Shown here: positions 46,106 through 57,653 of the stretch, in pieces
Layout of the letters: each line of letters opens with the position of its first letter
How positions within the stretch are numbered: the first letter of the stretch is position 1
From: Dendrolimus kikuchii
Lineage: Eukaryota; Arthropoda; Insecta; Lepidoptera; Lasiocampidae
Length of the DNA stretch: 64,000 nt
Direction: 5' to 3'
Assembly: GCA_019925095.2 (NCBI GenBank)
Contig: CM034395.1
Location: 11,763,713 to 11,827,712, forward strand
Notes under the pieces: model-generated
Database searches by the model: none
Seen by the model: the letters and a program-made list of their open reading frames with translations, nothing else
What the model was told of the DNA's origin: nothing
Program-made: the position numbers and the translations under genes

Positions 46106-47205
46106 ACCATCTCAGCGATGTTCTTGAAGCATGTCCCTTACGTAAGATATCATGAGACTATTTCCATGAATGCATTTCGTATGCGGTCTACCTTCATAAT
46201 TATAGTGATTAAATGTATTGATTGATCTATGCCAGTTTATTTAATCTATTTTTTGTTTTTTCAAACATCAATATCAAATATTCTATACTTAATTAAAATA
46301 TGAAACCATGAATTTCAGTATATATAGAACACAGTAGATACAATGCTTAATTTCTTATCACTTTCTACGCTATTTTGTATATAATCTTTTTTCAAGTTTG
46401 AGAATTGTACATATTATATTGTAACTTTAAGCAGGTAACACTGAGGGGAAGCCTTAATCTAATTTACAAAAAAAAGCAACTTTATTACTATAATTATGTA
46501 AAACGCTATTCTTGTTATTTTAAAACTTAACATTTCTATTTAAATGCCAAGTTTTACGGGCCTTTTTAATTACGCAAAAGATAGATTTGTGTGATTATAA
46601 AATGTAAATTTAGTATTTTAACAAAACAGTTAAAGGACCGGAAGGAATTCAATTTACCATAAAAATAATTCATAGATTTTTCTGTACTGTTTTAGAGTTC
46701 TCATTCTATTATTCATGCTTGTGCCACGTAAAAGATAGGCGAATAGTATTATTTTTATTCATAATGTTACTTAATTTTGACCTGAATCTGCTAGTGTGCC
46801 TATTTATATTTCGTGTCGCGTGCCACCAAACTAATTTAATAAAAACACGGTTTATTAAAGGGTATTTTGGCATTAACGCCCAACTTCGAGTCACACACTA
46901 ACATTCTTAAGTTAAGCACCTTATCGAATTACATTTCATAAGAGGTTTACTTCGTCGATAGAAAATATTATTTTCTATACAACATTCGTTGTATATACAT
47001 AATGCACTAGTAAAATCATATTTGGAATACTTTAATGATGCTTGCGGGCTGCTTTAAAAACCATTTAAAAACATTACATTCAACACAAATTTATCCAAAA
47101 CTTACACAACTATGATTTTTTTAACGTCAAATAGAAATTATTTTAAAGCACGACAAACGAACTATGTGTAGTTTCGTGGTCATTTGGAAGGTAAGGTTAT
47201 ACTGG
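46106..47205. other. Intron 1 non-coding DNA
   Basis: AT-rich; nothing recognised. Confidence 0.4.
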
Positions 47206-47394
47206 CCTCGAAAAGCTTGGCGTGCTAAACCGATCCGAGCATTACTTCACACCACGATAAAGACTTACGCTCTACAAAGCGCAAATCAGGCCGCACATGG
47301 AGTACTACTCACACTAATGGGTCGGAGCACCTACTTACCATACTGATCCCTCGACTCCACCCAGCGTCGCGCCGTTCGTATAATTGACGATCCT

Positions 47395-47887
47395 TTTTTT
47401 TTTTTTCGGCCAGGGGAAATCCGTTTGATGACTAAGCCGCGACAGGCACAGAAACCTGGGGGGATGTTCGCTACCGGTGTGAGTGTGTGGGATTCGCCAG
47501 ATCGGGGGTGGCACTAGCGTGCCCGGACAGAACCGGTGCCACGCTATTGCCACGCCCCAGTTAGGGATACCCACTAAAACCCCTGGGTGTTCCGTCCTGC
47601 GCCTTATGCCAGGGCTACGTGTATACGGGCTTCCCAACTCCGCGTGCCCTGGCAGGCGTGGGCCCCCCTCACTGGGCCTCTTCCTATGCCAGGGGACGTA
47701 TCTCCCGGCTACTGCTAGGTCTACTCCATGCGTGGGGCGGTCTGTAACGCGCCCCACGGGAAGAGAGATGAGCGCGCGCGGAACACTCGCACTCTCATCT
47801 CGACGGCATGTGCGGGTGAGTGAGAACCCCCATACCCCTAGGGGTATACCAGCGCCGCCCGCATACGGCGGCCGAAGGTCACTATCT
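47395..47887 (-). mobile_element. GC-rich poly-A retroposon, copy 2
   Basis: The complement of the copy at 8281-8708, longer at its 5' end by about 50 bp. The T-run at 47394-47406 is its poly-A tail. A direct repeat of about 13 bp (aattgacgatcct and aatcgacgatcct) at 47382-47394 and 47888-47900 is its target duplication, with one difference. A 143-codon antisense open frame crosses it but has no domain. Confidence 0.85.
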
Positions 47888-48078
47888 AATCGACGATCCT
47901 ATGTTAACAGATAGTTTAGAATCGCTTATCCTACGGAGATATTTTGCGTCTCTCTGCGTATTTTACCGTCTGTAGAATGGAGAGAGTTCCGAGAAACGAT
48001 TTGATAAGGTGCCAATGACACATTTTCACCACCGCACGGCTCGCTATTGGCAGGATGTTCACCCTCATTTCCTTGAGC

Positions 48079-48400
48079 TTTTTTTTATTGCATGAGTTCA
48101 GCAGACTGACAGACGGCCCTCTTGATTGAAAGCGGTTACCATCGCCTATGGACATTTGCAACACCAAAGGTGCTACAAATGCGCTGCTGCTCTCTTAAGG
48201 GAGACTGGAACCTGGTCACTAATGACGGAACACAACTCAAGGTTGTTATGGCGGCATACTCTAGACCAGGGGTGGTAGCCATCCAGTCGGGCAAATGCTC
48301 TACCACCTGGCTGTGGGTTGTTTGTCGCTTCTTACGACAGACCGCCCGGCCGCAGGAATTTGTATTTTTTCTCCGTTCCTGCACGAATAAAGCTGAGCTA
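48079..48400 (-). mobile_element. SINE-like family A, full-length copy
   Basis: The best copy of the family: T-run, gagttcagcagactgac, the agcggttaccatcgcc block, ctgctgctctcttaaggg, then gttatggcggcatactctag and ctccgttcctgcacg. It lies inside the LINE at 47.2-49.0 kb. Confidence 0.8.
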
Positions 48401-48470
48401 TCACGCCCAACTACGCAGTGGGTCTCTATAACGTAGATTCCGCGTAAAGTAACGATTTGGAGGGAACTAC

Positions 48471-48783
48471 CTTTTTTATTTTTTATTGCAGGAGTTCAGC
48501 AGACAGGCAGACGGCCCTCTTGATGGAAAGCGGTTACCATCGCCTATGGACATTTGTAACACCAAAGGTGCTATAAATGCGCTGCTGCTCTCTTAAGGGA
48601 GACTGGAACCTGGTCACTAATGCCGGAACACAATATAAGGTTGTTATGACGGCATACTCTATACATGGGGTGGTCGCCATCCAGTCGAGCAAATATCCTA
48701 CCACCTGGCTGGATGTTTTGTCGCCTCTTACGACAGGCCGCCTGGCCGCAGGAAGTTGTATTCTTTCTCCGTTCCTGCACGGA
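48471..48783 (-). mobile_element. SINE-like family A, second tandem copy
   Basis: Same order and orientation as the copy 390 bp to the left and similar over the whole length. Either two independent insertions at one place or a local duplication produced the pair; the unlike 48400-48470 spacer and different T-runs favour two insertions. Confidence 0.8.
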
Positions 48784-49097
48784 TGGAAACCTGCCGCGGT
48801 TTTCACTCTGCGCTTCGACATAGGGTCATTTAAGAAGAGCGTTATAAAATTTCTTTAAGGCAAGCAACGCGTTGCCCACGCCCCAGGTGTCTCCGGTGTT
48901 GTAAACGTCCATAGGTAGCGGTAGCCACTTTCCATCAGGTGGACCGTCTGTCAATTTACCAGCTTTTGGCAATAAATCTACATCAAGCGTTCAAATGTTT
49001 TCTTTCGCGTTTCCTTGAATGTGAAAGTATCATCATAATTATTATGATCATTTCTTATATAAAAAGTACATAATACACTAAACATGGTAATTAATCA

Positions 49098-49226
49098 GGT
49101 TGCCTGGAAGAGATCGCTTTAAGTGATAAGGCCGCCGCCTTTTGTTTTACCGTTAAATTATTGTAATTATTTATTCTGTTAATGTTTATTTTGGTGAACA
49201 ATAAAGTGTTTTCTATTCTATTCTAT
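49098..49226 (+). mobile_element. LINE family D 3' UTR
   Basis: Begins ggttgcctggaagagatcgc, contains a gataaggccgccgcctt block and ends caataaagtgtt followed by a ttcta repeat. The reverse complement recurs at 54060-54190 and 55010-55130. The gagatcgct...agtgata core can fold into a short hairpin, a usual LINE 3' recognition structure. Confidence 0.7.
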
Positions 49227-50030
49227 TAATCTGTTTATCCCCAGGGCCGTGATGAGGAAGATACAGAAACAAAATAACTGGCATTAAATTTTATTGTGGA
49301 TTCCCGAAACCACTCATTGGTTTTAATTAAAAACTTGAATAATTGGACTATCATAATTCAGTAAAAGTTAGTTTAATGTAAACTTCTACTGAATTGATTA
49401 TATCTGTTCCTAAATTTCATTGAAAACATCTGTTTTTCTTTTTTTTCTAAAGTTCATTATTCTGGTAAAATATTTATGTTTTTGTGAAACATCTAGGGTC
49501 TATCAATATCGTATTGTTGACTTTGTTTTATCCGTATTGTTCGTTATTAGCTTTAACTTTGTAAACGATAATCAAAACAATATCGCCCGATAATGAATGC
49601 CCAAAATATTGTGGCTGAAACCTTTCAATGGCTCCGGGCTGCTTTGACATTGTTCCTTATGTACAATTTCAAAGTTATTGAGACCTAAACACAAAAATGA
49701 ATTATAAGCATTAGTAAGGAACAAGAATACTAATGATAAGTCACATTACTTTAATGTGTAGCCTTGAAGGCTAGTTCCATTTTGATGGCTAGATGGTACT
49801 AGTATCTATTGATCGTAAATTAAAGTAAGTAATATCTGTCGCAACTTATTGATTAGTTTTGACAGTTTGTTTAAACGTGCAATTGAAATTTATGACTTTC
49901 GATTTATAAAAAAGTTAAGATTTTTTTTCTAATGTATTAAGAAGCGATAGAAGTGCGAGGTGTGATGGCCGATGACAGTATTTACGAGTTTTTATACAGT
50001 TATATATTTTAGTGAGTGAATGTCATTTTT
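49227..50030. other. Intron 1 non-coding DNA
   Basis: AT-rich. A short imperfect inverted repeat (attcagtaaaagtt and its complement) lies near 49360-49401. Nothing else was recognised. Confidence 0.4.
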
Positions 50031-50440
50031 AACCGACTTCCAAAAGGAGGAGGTTCTCAATTCGAATGTATGGGGTTTGTTTGTAAGTGATTTCTGCGTC
50101 AATTGTAGACCGATATTTTATATTCGAAAGAGATTACTCCTGAGGTGGTCCTATTGATACCAAGTCAGGATCTGATGAGCACATCTCAGGAAAATCGAGA
50201 CCAACTCTTGTTCAAAAGTGCCGATCTCCTACACGTGTCGAAAGGTATATTTGTATATGCGTGCCAGTAGTACAATTTCTGCAAGAGCTAATATATCACT
50301 TCTAAAGCTGTTCAAGTATTTTTGCGACTAAACTTAACAAAAACAAAATCTACTTCAAACTAAAAAGCAAGACTTAAATATTATCTACAAAACCTTGAAT
50401 TCTGAGTTTGCTTTTTAGTTTGAAGTTGGTCTTGTAAACA
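50031..50440 (+). repeat. Dispersed repeat family P, single-module copy
   Basis: Starts aaccgacttccaaaagga and gaggttctcaattcg. It carries one version of the 225-bp-type module (caagtcaggatctgatgagc). Near its right end are complementary arms acttcaaactaaaaagcaa and ttgctttttagtttgaagt. It is the reference single-unit form for the copy at 24.1 kb. Confidence 0.7.
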
Positions 50441-52325
50441 AAAAAGTTTTTCCCTCGTGGTTCTATTTAGCGATCATTCTAGAAAGCTGATGCTATCTAA
50501 CGGAGACTAGATCGTCATAGCAATACAGATGTGGACGGATGTTAATCGTCATGTTTTAATTCGCTCCACAGATAACATAGGTGTACATGGAGTGCGGCCG
50601 TGTTTTTCTTACGTATTGATTTCATACTTAATGAATTAATCAACAAAGTGGATATTTATATAACAAAATTTTGAAACGTATGACGTACCACATCACGTAC
50701 GACGAATGCTCCAATTCACTTTATAATAAAACTATGTATATCATAAAGGCACAAAATTACAATATTATAAAAAGTCTTGCGTCATACACACGTAACTTAA
50801 TTTTGCTTTCACCTTGTTTACAAAAATATAATCTATGCTTTCAGATTTGGTACATACGATAGCGTGACCTGAATAGATTGTACTATTAATCGACGTATTT
50901 AATTGTGTATTGTAGGTATATATAACTTGCGTTAATTACATTTCTTAATTTTGTTTCAAATAAAACAAGTGGAACTCGATTTCCCAAAAGGTGAAAAGAT
51001 ACGAGCTGAACAATATACGTAACCCTTATCAAGTGAGCCTCCGACACGTATAACTTTATTAACATTGGAATGTATGTTTAAATACTTTATGATATTATCA
51101 CGTACATAAAGAAGTGAAACACACTTACAGACAGGTACATAAATCATAGGGGCTGTTCTTGTTGCGCATACCGTTCTACTATCGTTTCGTCGTATTGCTG
51201 GACGTACCGTACAACCGTGTCCTCCGCAAACCTTGTCTTAAATTCTCCATAAAACGTTTTACTGAAATTAATCCTTTTAATCAACCTATTATGTAGGTTA
51301 TAATGGGTTGATGTAATAATAGAGGTGTGGCTTTTTTTTCCAAAATCAGCGGTTTTGATTCCTAGCTGAGGTAGTTGGTTTTCAAAAATCTAATAATGCC
51401 ACTTTAGTTTTCACCAAAATTGGCCCCTAGATTCTTTTGAGTCTTTGAGTGTGACTTCATTATTTTGTATATTTAGTATCGGAATTGGCTATCAAGGCAC
51501 ACTTGAATAAAGCTGTATACGGCTTAATAAAACAGTGGATAAACTAAAAATAAAGAGTAGCTGATTGTCGCGCTGTATTGTATCGCTGTTACAGAATAAT
51601 GAAATAATAATTCTGCGCACAAACTGGGTATTGTTACATAGGTCTTCCAAAATAATGAAGATGTTTTTAAGTGACTTTCTATGTAAGTCAATAGGTGGTG
51701 ATATAATTTTTCCTTAAGTTGTAATAAGTGTCCCCTTGTAACTTTTAAACTAAGGAGGAGAATTACTCGCGAAAACTCGTTCTGTTTCACGCTTTTTTTG
51801 CGTTCCGTAGCCAAATAACTAAAACCGTTGACGTTTGTTGAGGTTACGGAACCCTGTGATTGCAACAATATTGACTTGGCAGTTTTTTTAAATATTCAAT
51901 ATGGCTTTGACATCAGTTTTATCCATAAATCATGCGAAACTGTATTTAAAATGAAGAAGATTAGAAAATGTTTTTTTTATTGTCTCTTGAAAGGGTCGTC
52001 AGGTCGATGAGGTCGTAATTTGTATCTACCTACGTGTATATAGTACATCAATACATGAAGGGAAATATTTGTATCACTTACAGTATTGTACAGTGGAATG
52101 CCAGATTTGGCAGGTTAAAGTTTATGTGGAGAAGAGATGAAAGGCAGAAAGCCAAATAGTCTATATTGATCTTCTTGCCTCCAACACATTTAAACAGGAG
52201 TACAAAGACTTTTCTTCACGTATTACTATATAGATCGTCGGCGACTTTTTCTGTCAATTATATTCTGTTAGTACTGGTGAATTTACTCTTTCAAACTGTG
52301 GTATAATAATGTAATGGCGTTTCAG
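50441..52325. other. End of intron 1, no repeat assigned
   Basis: AT-rich DNA leading to the acceptor TTTCAG at 52320-52325. Several open frames of about 60-115 codons have no domain. Confidence 0.4.
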
Positions 52326-52423
52326 ATGAGCCTGGGTTCAGCGCGCCTATAACGAACGTGACAGCACCCCTCGGCAGGGAGGCAATTCTTGCGTGTACAG
52401 TACATAATCTCTCCACATACAAG
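52326..52423 (+). CDS. DIP-like gene, exon 2: Ig1 first half
   Basis: This 98-bp exon starts after TTTCAG with two bases of a split codon (C|AT, His35) and ends AAG before GTTTGA (52424), leaving phase 0. It encodes residues 35-67, including NVTAPLGREAILAC and VHNLSTYK. This is the start of the first Ig domain with its first disulfide cysteine (C58) and a sequon at N45. Its end meets VAW at 56537 exactly where DIP-type genes are split. The exon is much GC-richer than its surroundings. The donor is non-canonical at +3 but begins with GT. Confidence 0.85.
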
Positions 52424-54059
52424 GTTTGATTTTGATTTATAAGTTTTTTCTCATATTCTGATTGTTTTATTACTTTCTTTATAAGTAGTTATTATGTTGG
52501 AATAACGTCTCGTTTATATTACGCACAGCAGCAAGCTGGAAAGTGGCGAGGAATATATACCTATATACCAAAAATCTAAACTGTTTTGTATGATAGTCAG
52601 TTTTTAATGCTGATATTAGATGGATCCACCGAATTGAATAAATTTTGTTCAATGTCGCAAAACCGTAAGGAAATAACCACATTGAAAAACAGAAATGAAC
52701 CTTCTAATATATGCTTTATGAATCTATAGCAATATTAACATCGTTTCCATAATATATGTTTTTGAATTATTTTGTATATTTCAATAATATGTTTAAAGTA
52801 GTTACTGAAGTCTAGACTAAAAAATACATAATAAAAAGTCTCTTACTTTACCAGTGTTCTTTAAGTACTCGTGATTTATTTGATTTTTCCTTTTTACCTG
52901 ACATTTTATAAACTGTAGTAGCTGTGATCATAGAATCAAAAATAAAATAAAATCTTACTTAATAACCAATGAGCAGTAGTTTCGATTATTCATTAGTTTC
53001 CTTTTAAAACCAACATTGAATTTCGTGTCATACTACACCATTATTAACTACCAAAATGGTAGTTAATAATGGTGTTCTGCTCACCCATTTTGCATGATTC
53101 TTTAATACATTTACTTGCGTTTTTGAGACGTTTATTATCTTGGCTGCGTTTAGAGAGACTGAATCAAAAACCCCATACATTTTTCACTTCCTATGCGTTA
53201 TGCAATATACTAGAATTATACAAACGTAAAAGTAAGTTTGTTTTGGTTTTTTCCTCTGCACAACTTTGTACAGACGATTTCATATCGTTAAAGGCTGAAG
53301 ATAATCATAAGAGAGAATAAATATACTAAATTTGCAAGAATTCTCTTACCAAACCACTTTCTATCAGGTGGTGGCGGTAAGCCTGATAGATTGCTTTAGA
53401 TAATGAAAAAGACGAATTTATGTGTTGCATTACAAAAAATGTCAACGGAAGTCCCATAAAATAACCATTTGCACTTAATAGAAATTTTAATTTTCTACAT
53501 CAAAACTATAACGACAACCATATAATGCTAAATGTTTTATTAAGCAATAGCTGTTCTAAGAATATCTAACAACTGAGATTTTCCTGTTTATCCAATCTTC
53601 TTTGAGCTGGTTAGGATAACTTACAAAGTTTTTAACTCATAACATACCGAAGCAGTTTAAAAGCTTGAGCATGCGCAATCTTAACTAAGTCAATAAAAAT
53701 TATATAATAAGTTTAATAAACTCTTTTACATTAATAAAAATTACTAACGGATTCTAATGCGTTTTGGTTTTGATTTTGGGGGCGAACGTATCATATTGCA
53801 GCAATTGCTTTTACAAAAGCACGTGATAATATGATTTTATCTACCCCTAATAAATTATTATTATTTTTCCATTTCGTCAGCAACATTTTATCTATCTATA
53901 TTTATTTCTATAGTGCTTGGAAACAAATTACAAGAATAAATTTGAAGGGTTAATATAGCTTTTGAACGTCCCACTGTTTTGTTCGGGTCTTTCCGTTTCA
54001 GCGCAGATTGGTTAGTTTTACACATTGTTATATGCAGGTTTCCTTACAATGTTTCCTTT
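52424..54059. other. First part of intron 2
   Basis: AT-rich; nothing recognised except the short perfect palindrome at 53036-53074. Confidence 0.4.
53036..53074. repeat. Perfect 18-bp inverted repeat with 3-nt loop
   Basis: caccattattaactacca, AAA, then the exact complement. It could form a cruciform or RNA hairpin. There is no known role and no promoter or terminator context. Confidence 0.9.
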
Positions 54060-54190
54060 CATCATCTATACAATACAATACTTTTTATTGTACATCAACA
54101 TTATATAGAATAATACACAAAAAACTTACTTACTACAAGGTAGAACAATGGGCGGCCTTATTGCTAAAAGCAATCTCTTGCAGGCAACCT
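54060..54190 (-). mobile_element. LINE family D 3' UTR, reversed copy
   Basis: The complement shows tgcaagagattgcttttagc and gcggcc-like blocks followed by caataaaaagt. More diverged than 49098-49226. Confidence 0.55.
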
Positions 54191-54666
54191 TTCGATGGAC
54201 TCTTGAACTTGAACTCTTATCATTGGAATGTTCAGAGTATCTTTTAGCTACTAAATTACCGCAGCTTTGAGGCTCATGAAGAGTTATTTCTGTTTTATTT
54301 TCTTAGCTTAAAACTGTATCCTACTTGAGTGGTGACATGTGTATTTAACCGTAATTGGCTGTATATATGCATGTATGTAAGCTGAAGTGGGTCATTCATA
54401 ACTCCATGACGGATTAAGCTCTAGCACACGTCGTCTACCTAATGAGGGAGAGGGAACGCGAAGTTAATGTTTTTAACTTATTCAGCTTCAGAGTATAATG
54501 CTTTAAGTGCTCCTTTAGTTTAATCCTGTAGAAACTGTTATATATTTACACTACACATACTATATCGTACAAAGATAATAAAGTTTTAAAGTCTAATTGT
54601 TTCTTTGCAATTTAATTTTATGAACTTAAAACTTTTAGTAATTTTAATACGAATAGTATTTTGGCG

Positions 54667-54904
54667 GCCTCTGTGGTTGAGCGGGATAAGTCTTTGCCGG
54701 TCTACCTCACTGCAACGCAGAGGCTCCGGGTTTAATTCCTAGTATGGTAAATTTCGGTAACGAACTTTCTCTGTTTACTATGGTCTGGGTGTCTGGGATC
54801 GCCCCCAGAGTATCCCTTGTATATTACCCATAATACAAGCATAACTTGCTTAATTTGGGGATATTAAAATAGGCGTGTTTTTCTGCCGATGATTATTATT
54901 AAAT
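54667..54904 (+). mobile_element. tRNA-derived SINE, family S, copy 1
   Basis: The head gcctctgtggttgagcggg includes an A-box-like tggttgagcggg, and a B-box-like ggtttaattcc lies about 55 bp later, the Pol III promoter layout of a tRNA-derived SINE. The body runs to a gattattattaaa tail. A 7-bp direct repeat (TTTGGCG) flanks it at 54660-54666 and 54905-54911. It lies sense in intron 2. Confidence 0.8.
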
Positions 54905-55009
54905 TTTGGCGACTAGTACACATAATAAAACTGTTTTGACAGTTTTAACCGCTGTTTTTTTTATTCGAACGTTTTGGCCACGTTTCAGTAGCCATGATAA
55001 GTTAGATAG

Positions 55010-55130
55010 ATAACACTTTATTGTACACCATTACAGAAAACTTACGAACTAGTATTATTCTAATAATTGTGTACAAAGGGTGGTCTTATCGCTAAAAAGC
55101 GATCTCTTCCAAAGAACCCGTGGCAAGAAT
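55010..55130 (-). mobile_element. LINE family D 3' UTR, reversed copy
   Basis: The complement of ggaagagatcgcttttta, gataagacca and gtacaataaagtgtt, parallel to 49098-49226. A gata/gatt-like repeat lies at its 3' end. Confidence 0.65.
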
Positions 55131-55909
55131 ATTGCTGATTAGGAATGGCGATGGTGGTATATATAATTATTGTAAGATTACTTACATTTTAATAATAAAT
55201 AAATAACTTAAAACTTAAAGTTATAATGTATAGTATAAGTTAAAATTTAAAACCGTTAAAACGTAGTTTTATTACTTTAATACGCTTTAAAATGGCTTCA
55301 TAAATAAAATAAGGTCACTTGAGACATACGTAGCACGAAAAAGGGGCAGAGGGGATGATGAATTAAAATGATGTTCAATTTGCTACAATAGCAGGCAAAA
55401 GATATTGTAGTCCATACAATATATACAGGTCATCGGTAATTGGTTAAAATCCAATGTTAGTCAAATTGTAGTCAAAACACATGTGTTTTACAGTGTAGGC
55501 CTTGAGAAGTTATATTTAATTATTCATAATTTTTTCCACATTTATATTAGATTCTTGCTTGAAAATAATAAATAATATTTATTAATAAGGAATAATACTT
55601 GAAGGAACAACTATACTTTATTATTAACAAAATGTATTACACTTTTTTAATGTACAGCTGTCTATGCCTTCTTGGTCTTTATCTGCTATTAAAAAGTTTT
55701 TGCGGGAGCTTGAAAGTAACATTTCACTAAGCAGTTGAGATTTACCACATAAACATACAGTAGCTAAATCTACACGAATAACCTATATATAAATAAGAAA
55801 TCATCGGTTTTAGAAATTCTGTTTGGCTAAAAGTTTGTTACGAATAGTTGCAATGTACAAATAGATTTCAATTAAAATTTTAGGGACTAAAATAAGGATT
55901 TTATTTTAA
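55131..55909. other. Intron 2 non-coding DNA
   Basis: AT-rich; nothing recognised. Confidence 0.4.
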
Positions 55910-56310
55910 ACTAGCTGACCCGGCAAACTTTGTACCGCCTCAGAATCAATATATAAAAAACGTTGATTTCTGAACGACAGGACGAACATCAAACGTTTGA
56001 CATTCAAAACCAAAAAAATTAAAAAAAAACTTCACTATTAAATTTAATTTGATTTGTGAACGACTTTTAAATTTAATTGATTTCTAAACGACGGGACGAA
56101 AATAAAATGTTTGACAGGTAGGAATAATTTCTAAGGGAAAGCGAAATTGTTGTTTTTACTATATTTCAAGCATTTTTTCATATTTACTCACCTTTTAAAC
56201 CTTCCCTGGACTTCCAAAAATAATTCAAAACCAAAATTAGCCAAATCAGTCCAGCCGTTCTCGAGTTTTAGTGAGACTAACGAACAGCAATTGATTTTTA
56301 TATATATAGA
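55910..56310 (+). repeat. Dispersed repeat starting ctagctgacccggcaaac
   Basis: The start ctagctgacccggcaaact and the end agccgttctcgagttttagt plus gagactaacgaacagcaatt are a combination seen in a widespread insect repeat, probably Helitron-like. An internal segment (gatttctgaacgac and gatttctaaacgac) is duplicated. Only one copy occurs here. Confidence 0.5.
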
Positions 56311-56536
56311 TTTTGGTGTATGCAGGAGGTCATAAGTTATTAAATTAAATTATAAATCGAAAAACAAAAACACACATTTTATATGTCCAATAATAGCTAA
56401 GTAAGCTACGCTTCATTATAAGATATGAATATAAATTTTGATTTTCTACGCGAACGAAGTCGTGAGCACTGGTAATCTCATGTAAGTATATCTGTAATTG
56501 TACGTTGTTTTGTTAAATTAAACATCTTGGTAATAG

Positions 56537-56744
56537 GTTGCGTGGCTAAGAGTTGACACGCAGACCATTCTAACAATACACACGCATGTGATATCCCGAA
56601 GTCGGCGTGTTGGGGTGACTCACAGCGACCACCGGACTTGGTTCCTGCATATCAGAGAGCTTCGGGAGACAGACAGAGGATGGTACATGTGTCAGATTAA
56701 CACAGACCCAATGAAAAGTCAACTCGGGTATTTGGATGTTGTTG
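56537..56744 (+). CDS. DIP-like gene, exon 3: Ig1 second half
   Basis: This 208-bp exon starts after GTAATAG at 56536 (phase 0) and ends before GTAAGT at 56745 (phase 1). It encodes residues 68-136: VAWLRVDTQTILTI, THSDHRTWFLHI, then DRGWYMCQINTDPMKSQLGY and LDVV. The Y-x-C motif gives C119, the partner of C58. The block is among the most conserved in DIP/lachesin-type proteins and completes the membrane-distal Ig domain, which in known DIPs contacts the Dpr partner. The frame is broken in no place. The reading frame of this exon has no long open run outside the splice sites. Confidence 0.92.
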
Positions 56745-57004
56745 GTAAGTTAAATCTATTTTAATAGTAATATGGAAGTGTCTGGATTACTTATTTGTTC
56801 CTTATTCATGGCTCTAAATAATGAAACAGCTATCATGAAAATTAGTATGTATTCATTATCTACCTCTATATCAATGTGTACTCTCTTTTCACAATTAACT
56901 GGCTGATTGAGAAGGCTGATCATTGAAGAAGATGATAGATTGTATTCTGGAGATGGATGGAAGGATTCATATATTTGCTTTTGGTGAGAAATAAAGTTTC
57001 TAGT

Positions 57005-57504
57005 ATAGTATTAGTAATAATATAATTTACATTCGTAATAATATGAGTGCCTATAAACAATATAAGGATGTTCACAATCTCAACACCAGATATAAAAATA
57101 GACTGATACTGATGCCATATTTGATATTTAAAAAAATACTGTCTTCTTTCTTGGGGGTTAGTATACGCTGCTTCAATAAAATTCTGAATGAAGTGTTACA
57201 TTAAATTTAAAGCTAAATTGAAAAGTACCTTTCTAAAAAAGGGATGCTACACTATTGAAGAATATTTAAATGACAAAACTGCATTTACGTAGCTGCTCGC
57301 TCCAGCCCTTTATAATATCTTCTGTATAACGTTTATATTTTGCATAATATGTAAAGAATCTATGGAAATTTGTCGCAGTATCTTAGTATGTCATTATTGC
57401 GACGGTAACAATATTTTTTGTTTGTTACAACTCCATTAATTCTTTGAAAAGTAATTGTACTACAACTTATATATGTATTTAAAAAAAAGAAAAAGAGCCT
57501 GCGA
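57005..57504 (+). mobile_element. LINE family C, 3' end (first part)
   Basis: Translation of 57005-57280 gives a broken version of the same C-terminus as 12300-11993 on the other strand (NMSAYKQYKD, NRLILMPYLIFKK). The 3' UTR (tgcatttacgtagctgctcg, tgttacaactccattaattc) follows to about 57500, where a Helitron-like element interrupts it. Confidence 0.75.
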
Positions 57505-57609
57505 TCCCTTTTAATATTATAAATGAGAAAGTAACTCTGTCTGTCTGTCCGCCTGTCCGTCTGTATGTTTTGTTTTCACGGAAAAACTACTGGACCGATT
57601 TGGCTAAAG

Positions 57610-57653
<44 letters not shown>

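Larger units (their letters stand above)
47206..48985 (+). mobile_element. Jockey-like LINE cut into pieces by later insertions
   Basis: LINE coding pieces lie at 47206-47394 (YKAQIRPHMEYYSH-like), 47901-48078 (MLTDSLESL onward to HPHFLE) and about 48785-48860 (FDIGSFKKSVIKFL and stop), then a 3' UTR to about 48985. Between them are the GC-rich retroposon at 47395-47887 and two family A copies. The first break can be closed precisely: the codons before the left duplication and after the right one join in frame. About 40 residues are missing at the second break. Confidence 0.8.

Noticed and set aside
47483..47914. 143-codon open frame, the longest outside the BEL element, transposase and signal exon region
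   Set aside because: It runs antisense through a GC-rich retroposon, lacks any domain, and a similar frame occurs antisense in the other copy; GC-rich DNA has few stops. Kept only as a question in the findings.
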